DNA from: Halocafeteria seosinensis
Taxonomy: Eukaryota; Sar; Bigyra; Bicosoecida
Length of the DNA stretch: 29,597 nt
Direction: 5' to 3'
Assembly: GCA_001687465.1 (NCBI GenBank)
Contig: LVLI01000223.1
Coordinates: forward strand, 1 to 29,597
The notes under the pieces are model-generated. The model did not search any database and was not told where the DNA came from. It was given only the letters and a program-made list of their open reading frames with translations. The translations under genes and the position numbers were made by a program. Positions 1 to 7,228 of this stretch are shown here, in pieces (position 1 is the stretch's first letter; the number at the start of each line of letters is the position of its first letter).

Positions 1-40
1 CTATAAAATATCTCTTATAGTATACTCAGAAATTTTTAGA

Positions 41-900
41 ATGGTTAGTATTAAGAATGTTAATTTAGTGTCACTAGCCGATTTACGACGGTTTGCGAAG
101 AGATTCAAATCGTTTGGAGTTGTACAAGGACCGGTTTCAAAAATGTCAAGAGGCCAACTTATTAATAAACTCTTACCACTACAGGATGAAATCAGAGATA
201 TAATAAATGAAGAAATAGATAGAAATAGAATTCAAGCATCGCTTCCGAAGAAGAAGAATCAACTAGTAAAGCTTGCGAAAGAATTGAAACAAAGCGGATT
301 TATTAGGGGTGGAATAACTAAACTTAACATTTCTGAGTTGAAGAGTAAAGTAATTCAAGGGAAGAGACTAGAAGCTCAACAACCAACAGCTTCACAACAG
401 AATACTCAGACTGTATCATTTGAGATTCCAACAATGGAACCTTGGGTAAGAAAACCAAATAAAAGTTTATTCGGAGTTACAGCAGATAACCTCAAACAAG
501 TAGTTATTAATCTTGAGGATAAGGTTGGAGTTCCTGTATTTCGAGATAGTATTAATCCTTCACCGTATTTTCCGCAGTTTAACGTTGAGATAGACCTAGA
601 ACGATATGTTGAGTTTATTGTCAAGAAGATAACTGAGTTTAAGGGTGACTTTACAAAAATGAGTTTAAGATTATCAGTTAATCTTCAGGTTGCCAGAGAC
701 AATGGAATATCAACTTGGAAAATAATGTATAAGAATATTACGACAAGCTTTGAACGAATTAGTTTGTTTTCTGAGGAGTACCTACTAGCAGAGATAAGAA
801 ACACTTTAGAAAGTTTATCATACGGTGAGCTTTTACTAGTTGGATTTGCGATTGTTTTTGCTAAAGATTTGGACATAACCAACGGTGGTTGTAATACTAA
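41..900 (+). pseudogene. N-terminal part of broken polymerase gene: tandem SAP-like DNA-binding motifs plus unassigned domain
   Basis: The frame opens at ATG 41, preceded by a TATA-like string, and stays open to 994, but its last ~30 codons look like out-of-frame translation. The product begins with two related helix-extended-loop-helix units (about residues 11-48 and 71-107), each with a basic first helix, a Gly-rich turn and a second helix rich in Leu and Lys. This is how SAP-type DNA-binding motifs look. A linker rich in Gln and Thr follows, then an unassigned region of about 150 residues. From about 901 the sensible reading moves to another frame (an in-frame stop at 898-900 closes that frame upstream), so a small indel near 895-912 breaks the gene. 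An alternative is a separate complete 317-residue gene overlapping the next one, but the downstream frame has no ATG of its own before its first motif. Confidence 0.5.
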
Positions 901-1754
901 ATCAAGGAGAGGATTAACTCACTCGCCGCATTTGGATGGGCTAAAGTTATTGACCCGCCTGCAAAGGGTAATAACTGTGGAATCAGAGCAATAGTTGAGT
1001 TCTGCAAGAAAAAGAAAATACTAACTAGTAATAGGGTAAACTGTAACACAATCAGGGACAAGAGTGGGTTGCAAAGAAAGAAAACATTATCACCTGAAGA
1101 GTTAGGAAAAGTGGCGGAATACTTTAAGATTAATTTAATTGTTTATAACTTTAAGAAAGAAATAGTCTATCAGTTAGAAGGGTTCTCAGACACATGTGAG
1201 TTGTTAACATTCTGTTGTGAAATTATGGAAGACATACCAAAGAACAGTGTAAATGAATGGGGTCACTACGTACTAGTAATTAATAGTAAATATTATAAAG
1301 ATATAACCTGCAAGGATTGTTTAAGGGTTCTTCCTCGAGACGAAAAGAAACGAGAAGCTCACGTTTGTAATCCGAATGCGTTAGCGTATGTCAACAGTCA
1401 TTCAGTTAATATTAGAGATGAGAACGGAAACCACAAGCAGAAGGATAACACAAAGTTTATGTTCTCAAGTGATAAGAACTCATCCAAAGAATTAACCGGT
1501 GGTGAAAGATGTTATAGTTTTGATTTTGAGACTTCTGTCAAACCACATCAACAGATACTAAATGTTTATGCTTGGGGCTTACACAATTCTAAATTGGTTT
1601 ATGTGATGGATTCGGAGAAGACTGTTTTGAAAACTTTATTAATTTCATATTGGAAATACCACCTGTTATTGGAAAGAGACCTTATAAGAACGAATATGGT
1701 GTTTGGGAATGCGATAAATATACAGGAAAAAATTATTACGAAAATATAAAAAAC
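901..1754 (+). pseudogene. OTU-like cysteine peptidase domain followed by truncated family B DNA polymerase (exonuclease motif I)
   Basis: Open from 901 to 1749 in one frame. Near 976-1000 it encodes NNCGIRA, like the nucleophile Cys region of OTU/papain-fold peptidases, and near 1258-1280 WGHYVLVI, like the matching catalytic His strand. A C-x2-C ... H-x-C cluster follows (about 1309-1365) and looks like a zinc knuckle. At about 1516-1535 comes YSFDFET, the D-x-E metal-binding motif (Exo I) of the 3'-5' exonuclease of family B polymerases. After about 1605 the polymerase-like reading appears to shift frame again (the third frame is open to 1946). The DNA then changes to host-like composition near 1754, so the rest of the exonuclease and the whole polymerase domain are missing. 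Two frame changes plus truncation mark it as a relic. The Exo I match is solid; the OTU call is from motif spacing only. Confidence 0.6.
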
Positions 1755-1942
1755 CTCAATATGCGCCGCTCATTGACCTACCCGCATACTGCAATGAAAG
1801 AGTCGTTGGCGCGTGTAAGGCCTGCAATCTACTTTACCCTTCCTTCCAACCCAAGTATACCGCCGAAGCATATGAGCCTTAAGACGATGGTCTATACCCG
1901 AGACCAAACTTGCTATGCAAGGGAACAAAGTCTGTCTTCGTA
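1755..1942. other. Junction region between AT-rich relic and host gene
   Basis: This is 188 bp of host-like composition between the relic and the stop codon of the minus-strand gene. A short plus-strand frame (1718-1879, ending TAA 1880-1882) crosses the junction and encodes a plausible peptide containing C-x2-C, but it has no ATG and no recognised family. The stretch should also hold the 3' untranslated region of the 1943-4384 gene. No repeat or target-site duplication is evident. Confidence 0.35.
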
Positions 1943-4384
1943 CTAGTAACTCTTATTATCGGGAAGTGCACAGGTATATGATAGCACAACCACAGGCGCT
2001 TGGCCACTCATCAGTTGAACATGACAGCTCTGTCGCAGGTCACCGAAGGGGTCGACAACATTAATCCCCATTGTTCGCCGACGATCAATATCAGCTCCCA
2101 CCTCTCTAAGAAGAGACGTTTGTAAAGCACTCAGCGAGTCGGTATTGCTACCACGCTCACCACCCGTTTCGGCTGATAATTGCAACATCCTCGTTGCGCG
2201 ACGAAGAGTGCATTGCACGTATTGCCAGCGGTCCACTGCAAAAAGCAGCTCGTTACTGTCGGAATTACGCAAACCCTCAGCAATGATGGGCAGTGACGTA
2301 AATGGGTGACTGTTGCTAGCAAAGGTGTAGTGGGGAGCTTCCATAACAAACCGCTCTCCTTTGAAGAAGGTGTGCGGAGTCTTTCGCGGAACTAACTCGT
2401 CTATGAACCCTGCTAACTTGGTTTCATCGACTAAACTATAAGCAAAGTTCCTCAGTCCCTTGAAGACGCGCCGCTCATTTTCAATCATGGAATCACTAGT
2501 ATCGGAGAGATCAAGAAATGCCAACGAAGTATGCAGAATAATGGGTAAAAAATTCTGCTGACCAGGAGGCTGAGATAACGGGAATGCGATACATTTTGAA
2601 AGTTGTTCGGCATCCACATTAGCCTTTTTTCTCACAGTTCTGAGAACCCGTTGACGGCGGGAGCTTCTCAGTCGACGCTGTTGCAAGGCACTCTCTGCCA
2701 TTACCGTCACTGCGTCGACATACACTTGCCGGAGTTTAGAAACCAGATTCCCGTCGCTATTCTCCTCCGCCGGAGATGCAAGAAAGACAGAGGGTCGAAA
2801 TAGACGCTCAGAGGCAATCACTTCTAGATGTTGGCTGTCCAGAAAATAGTTTGGGCCCAGCGTTCTGCCTGGATCCGAATTGTCGCTTGTTTCCTGCTTC
2901 TCCTGTAGAAACTTCAGCAACTCGGACTCCGAAACGTGACAAAGCGGCTTGTTTGTATGTAGACCGGACGAGTTTCGAAGATACGATATTGCCCTGATTA
3001 GACGATCCTGCTCAAAGTCGATTATGTCATACCTGTGGGCTGCTGTCTTGGGATTCACATGGCGGGATATCTGAGGGAAATATTGTTCGAAAGACTGTTG
3101 TCGTCGAGCCCAGTCGCCTTCGCTCTTTCCGTAAAAGCGGGAGCGTTCTTCAGAAAGCAGTGTTCTAAGCGCCTCCTTCTGAATGGAATCGACAAAATTT
3201 AGCGCACCTCTATCTTCGGCTTCGCTTTCCGTTTCTTCTTGATTTTCATGTTCATCTTGAGAGAAAAACGTAGCTATAGGGTCCTCGGTTTGGCTGGAGT
3301 CCTCGCCAAGTACCCCAGACTCTGCTTCGTCGTCCATTTCAATGGTTTCTAGCAAGCTTGTAGCCTCTTCATCAGAATTTTGAATTTTGTTTTGAATATT
3401 ATCAATTGATAGCACCGTAACGCGCTGCATGAAATCCCATATATACGCCAGCAGAGAATCGGTTCCACTCGAGTATCCCTGGTTTGCACGCAAATGTTGT
3501 GTCAGCCCATATAGTACCGCTACCAGTGGCTGAACATGACTAATGCGCTGTTCGTCAGTGCAATCTACTTCTGCCCTTTCTAGGAACGGAGTCGCCAGTT
3601 CAGGTAAGCCTGACACTATGCAGAGTTCCCCAAACGCCAACTGAACACCAAACTGTCGCGCGGCGGATACTTCTCCCAAGAAGCCCAAGACGTCAAATGT
3701 GTCCCTGAGAGCAAATACGTTGACGCTTGGACCCACACCGTCCTTCCAGCATGCAGGCGTACGTCCTGATGCATCTCGTGGACTCGCCTGTGTTAAAGCA
3801 CGTTCCAGATACGATAAACTTACTAATCGTCTCACTGTGAGTGGATCAATCTGGAGGCTTTGTCCCTGATTCGAGCGCACTCGCTGCTCAATGACACTCC
3901 GAATTTCACGGACCAGAGAACATAAATACTGGACCACCACATCGTGCTCGTGTAATTGGTCCAAAATACGAGACAATGAGGTCAATGGGAGGCCCGTCCA
4001 AGTGCTATCTCGATCTTTTTCGCCCCATCTGGTGGTCAGGAGCGCGTCTACGCTCTTCTCCGCGTACGAGAGCGTGCAGTGGAGATTCAATAGCCCTTGC
4101 GTGGACGAGGGGGTCGCTGCATCGGTATCTGTATACACTTTTTGAAGATATTTCGATGCCTCCCGTAGGTACTGGAAGGCTTGTTCGTCTACTTTCGTCC
4201 TGTATACACTCGTTTTCGGTGCTTTCTGCCTTGGGTACGAAGGCATAGAATGATATGAAGCTGTTGGGCCCTCAGTTATATAGCTATATGACCTAATATA
4301 GCTTGTAGAGCCCTGAGAAAGCCCCGTATAAGACGCACAGCAGCCTCTCCACCGTGGATTGATGCTCTTTATTCGACCTCTCAT
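1943..4384 (-). CDS. Uncharacterised 813-residue protein, probable mitochondrial presequence
   Basis: One uninterrupted frame. The ATG at 4384 is preferred over the one at 4462, because the longer form would run past the start codon of the divergent SMNDC1-like gene. From this start, the first ~65 residues are rich in Arg, Lys, Ser and Tyr with hardly any acidic residue, as in mitochondrial targeting peptides; import is an inference. The rest is mostly helical, with many Leu/Arg-rich helices that could be TPR- or PPR-like solenoid units, though I cannot fit a repeat consensus. A strongly acidic, Glu/Asp/Ser-rich segment (roughly residues 350-430) splits two helical halves. A basic stretch with SSRRQR lies in the second half. 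I do not recognise the family. No intron is needed. The gene shares a 72-bp promoter region with the SMNDC1-like gene. Confidence 0.65.
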   Translation of the reverse strand: MRGRIKSINPRWRGCCASYTGLSQGSTSYIRSYSYITEGPTASYHSMPSYPRQKAPKTSVYRTKVDEQAFQYLREASKYLQKVYTDTDAATPSSTQGLLNLHCTLSYAEKSVDALLTTRWGEKDRDSTWTGLPLTSLSRILDQLHEHDVVVQYLCSLVREIRSVIEQRVRSNQGQSLQIDPLTVRRLVSLSYLERALTQASPRDASGRTPACWKDGVGPSVNVFALRDTFDVLGFLGEVSAARQFGVQLAFGELCIVSGLPELATPFLERAEVDCTDEQRISHVQPLVAVLYGLTQHLRANQGYSSGTDSLLAYIWDFMQRVTVLSIDNIQNKIQNSDEEATSLLETIEMDDEAESGVLGEDSSQTEDPIATFFSQDEHENQEETESEAEDRGALNFVDSIQKEALRTLLSEERSRFYGKSEGDWARRQQSFEQYFPQISRHVNPKTAAHRYDIIDFEQDRLIRAISYLRNSSGLHTNKPLCHVSESELLKFLQEKQETSDNSDPGRTLGPNYFLDSQHLEVIASERLFRPSVFLASPAEENSDGNLVSKLRQVYVDAVTVMAESALQQRRLRSSRRQRVLRTVRKKANVDAEQLSKCIAFPLSQPPGQQNFLPIILHTSLAFLDLSDTSDSMIENERRVFKGLRNFAYSLVDETKLAGFIDELVPRKTPHTFFKGERFVMEAPHYTFASNSHPFTSLPIIAEGLRNSDSNELLFAVDRWQYVQCTLRRATRMLQLSAETGGERGSNTDSLSALQTSLLREVGADIDRRRTMGINVVDPFGDLRQSCHVQLMSGQAPVVVLSYTCALPDNKSY

Positions 4385-4456
4385 AGCACAGTCTTCTATT
4401 GAATGAATGAATAAGGTATATATTTGTATGTATGAAGTGCTAGCATCGAACAAACA
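4385..4456. promoter_or_regulatory. 72-bp bidirectional promoter/5' UTR region
   Basis: The start codons of two divergent genes (4384 minus, 4457 plus) are only 72 bp apart, so both promoters and 5' untranslated regions must overlap. The gap is AT-rich, with three tandem GAAT units (4401-4412) and a TATATA string (4417-4422). Neither is proven to be a core promoter element. Confidence 0.5.
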
Positions 4457-6001
4457 ATGCAAAATCAGTCAATTGAGGGCCTCCAAGAGAAGCTCCAGGA
4501 GCAAAAACAGCAGCTTTCACAGGTACATTAAATGCCCCTTTTCTCCTCTATAAGGCTTCTTTGAGCACTCTCATGTGACTGTAGATGCTTACTATGCTCA
4601 TGTGGTTCCCGTGTGTGGTTTGCAACAGATCGAAAATTTGCTCCAAAATGACCCCAGTAACCAGGAATTGCTGAATCTGAAGCAAGATATCACACGATTC
4701 ATTGACATTACAGCAGATCTGGTACGTTCTCTGAGTGCCCCCTTGTGATAACAAAGCAACCGAGCACCGTTTTTGGAATTTCTTGCAGTTGAAATCGAAA
4801 CAAACTTCCTCCGATGGAAGTGGAGCAGCTGCTTCCACGGCTGCGAGTACAGGTTATGCACCATCAGCTATTAGTAACAATCAGCACTACCACGGATCAG
4901 GCGATAGTACAGCAGCGTACGCGGCGACCGGAGCAGTGGGGGCCAGTGCCAGCGCTGTTACCGAAGGAACACCTCACGTTGGTGTGGGGGAAACGACCAT
5001 TGGATCAATTACCACCGTCGGATACAATTCATCCAAGAAAATAGAGTTTTCCGTGGGAATGAAAGTGGAAGCACGGAGCAAAGTCACACAAGGTATGTGT
5101 GCCCCGATTACTTGTGTCTGTTATTGGTGCATCTGCACATGGAGCTTCTGACAACATCCATGATCAGGTCCACAACAAGTGTTCTTTCCTGGTATCATTA
5201 CGTCTATAAAGGACGCCGGTCCGGAGAAAGGGACGGTTGCCATAGTTAGATACTTAGGGTTTAATACTGACGAAGAGCTTCCGTTTACCTCCTTACGCCC
5301 GATGCAAAAGTCACAAGGGTGGCTCCCGGCGAATGAGGTGAAACCTGGAATGAAGTGTCAAGCGAAATACCCCCCAGATGGGAAATGGTACCCGGCCAAA
5401 GTGGAGCAGCCAGTAACTGTCGACTCTGCGGTACTCAAAGCAGCTTCAGCGAACACTAACTTCCCGGGGTCTCAGAACGCGGGAGATGGGCAAGTGTATT
5501 TATTTAGCGTTAACTTCCCTACTTATGGGAACACGGAAGTTCTACCCTTGGAGTACATTAAGAGGGCACCCAAGAAAGAGACAGACGATAGCAAGTATGA
5601 CCCAGAGAATGCAGAAGAAGCTGCTTTGAAGCAAAGCATGGAGGCTCGCGAGTTCGTGATACCAGAGCACCTCCGTGTACTGCAAACCGACAGCGAAGCC
5701 GAGAAGCTTCGCAAGAGGAAGAAAGTCAAAGCACTCAAGTACAAATTCAACAAACAACAGTAAGTAATTGTTGAATACTAGATATCAAGTGTATGAACAC
5801 TGTTTTGGTTTCCAATGTTGATGCAGAATTGAACGAGAAAGTACAAATAAACAAGCGTCTTGGCAAGCGTTCCAAGAAAAGGCTAAGAGGAAAAAGAAGC
5901 TCAAAGCGTCTTCGACTCCTAACGTATCCGCCGCACTCAAGCACGGGGCGGAAGGAGCTGCAGGGGCACATCAACGCAAACGACATCGTTGGGAAGAATG
6001 A
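4457..6001 (+). CDS. SMNDC1: SMNDC1/SPF30-like Tudor splicing factor
   Basis: Five exons: 4457-4522, 4629-4721, 4789-5092, 5168-5759 and 5827-6001, joined at GT-AG sites in phases 0, 0, 1 and 2, giving 409 residues. The N-terminus is a Gln/Leu-rich coiled coil (residues 1-60) like that of SMNDC1, followed by a Ser/Ala/Gly-rich linker. Two Tudor-like barrels follow: about 136-201, starting FSVGMKVEAR, and about 210-290, with VKPGMKCQAKYPPDGKWYPA and later YGNTEVLPL, the classic SMN/SPF30 Tudor signature. The tail is basic and helical, including NKQASWQAFQEKAKRKKK, matching the SMNDC1 C-terminus. In animals SMNDC1 binds dimethylarginine on Sm proteins and helps tri-snRNP join the prespliceosome in the nucleus. 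It is much longer than the ~238-residue human protein, because of the linker and the extra barrel. The family call is firm; the first barrel is inference. Confidence 0.9.
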
Positions 6002-7228
6002 ATCAACTAGCTGTAGGCATTCAGTACTGAATGAGAGTGGAACATTACAATGTAAATATTTGCCAACAACATGATTTTGCTCAACTTCAGAAGAGAAACC
6101 ATAAGAGCCTTCGTCTCGGACTTAGAAGAAATGTATACGGGACACGGCTTCCGTCGAACGCCTGCATGGTACCGTGCTCTAACTGGGACAGCAGTGCACT
6201 CGGGCTCTTGTCGTAGGTGGATATTTTGTTGTAGCTATTAGCTTCAAAGTCTTAAATAGCTATAGTGTCTCCCATAATGGGAGTCCCATTTCACGATCTC
6301 CAGGTGGACCATGTCCACTTGACCCGGTCTGAAATTTTGGAACCTTGTCCGGATCTCGGACTTACCGAAGCGAAAATAAGTAGGGTTCCTAATCTTTCCA
6401 CTAACAGGAGAATTTGTTGTAGTTCATTAGATGTGGTGAGATTAAATGGTGTTTTATTTATATGTAACTAACTTGGAGTATGACATGGTTGATACGCATA
6501 CTTACTAGCTGCTCCTGGTAGACAAGTCGTCGCCGACACAACTTCGATTATGCTGGAGGATACAGGCGTAACGGCATAACTTTTTAGTCATCTTCCGTTT
6601 GTATGCCGCAGCGCTTTCATATATATAGAAGCCGTTCTCTTTCTCTGTAGGCGGAAAAACATCTCGATCTGATGAGCGTCTAAGGCGTCTTTTATTTTCG
6701 CCACCAGTCGGTCACGAACGTGGAAGCTCCCACAAGACCCTCTCGTTTCGGTGATCCTTCATCGACCGTGCCAGAACATACGATTTTCTATATTATACCG
6801 TTTGCCTTCTGTAACGTTCAGAGCTTTCACGAGCTCCGTATAAACCGTTCAAGCGATTCCTCTGAGATGATGGGACTTGCCCTCAAAGGGGCAGCACTTG
6901 CCTGGGTTCTTCTCCCTTGGGAACCCTTGTGGCCGTTTCAGGGTTTCTTCTTACGCCAGACATCTTGACTGAACAAAGAGATGGCACAAGCGAGAAAACA
7001 CAAGCTCATCGGCAGGACAAAGCAAAGGAATCCACGCGACGAGACCATAAAGGTCTCACACCAGCACCGCGTCTCTTCTCTCACTGATAATCAGTCTGAG
7101 GGTCTCCCGATTCTTGAATCGGCTGAATTCTGTCAATCTTTTCTTTGGCCGTTTATCTCAGCAGAATTCAAACATGTTTTGGCTTGTTTACCCCTTATTA
7201 TGAGCTCTATTTCTGATACAAACTGACC
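6002..7228. other. Long intergenic region with no supported gene
   Basis: About 1.2 kb separates the SMNDC1-like gene from ZW10. The longest frames (6720-6968 and 6981-7226, plus) have no recognisable motif, do not join into a longer product through good splice sites, and look random. The stretch holds the 3' end of one gene and the 5' region of ZW10. A cluster of short perfect hairpins sits at 6232-6361. I saw no tRNA. Confidence 0.5.
6232..6361. repeat. Cluster of four short perfect inverted repeats
   Basis: Four hairpin-forming pairs lie in 130 bp: TAGCTATT (6232-6239) with AATAGCTA (6255-6262); AATGGG (6276-6281) with CCCATT (6285-6290), 3-nt loop; GTGGAC (6304-6309) with GTCCAC (6313-6318), 3-nt loop; GTCCG (6347-6351) with CGGAC (6357-6361), 5-nt loop. 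Each is perfect but short. They could form a structured RNA about 230 bp past the stop of the upstream gene, be the remnant of a small transposon, or be chance. Confidence 0.35.

Larger units (their letters stand above)
1..1754 (+). mobile_element. Right-hand fragment of a Polinton/Polinton-like-virus type element, degenerate
   Basis: This stretch is clearly AT-richer than the rest of the window and uses A/T-ending codons, unlike the balanced codons of its neighbours. It carries only pieces of one polymerase-type coding region, broken by frame changes and cut off near 1754, where composition shifts abruptly to that of the host. A family B DNA polymerase next to an OTU-like peptidase fits self-synthesising elements of the Polinton/Maverick or Polinton-like-virus group, or a linear plasmid. 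The left end lies outside the window, and no terminal inverted repeat, integrase or capsid gene is visible, so the exact class is inference. A TATA-like string (2-9) lies inside a 6-bp inverted repeat (1-6 with 15-20), just upstream of the first start codon. Confidence 0.6.

Noticed and set aside
4385-4462. Upstream start at 4462 for the minus-strand 813-residue protein
   Set aside because: It would overlap the SMNDC1-like start codon, and the added residues spoil the presequence-like N-terminus.
6670-6710. Possible hammerhead ribozyme (CTGATGAG)
   Set aside because: The following bases do not form stem II, and no CGAAA box or flanking stems are present.
6720-7226. Two adjacent plus-strand frames (82 and 81 codons) before ZW10
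   Set aside because: No homology-like motif and no convincing splice joining them. Composition looks noncoding.
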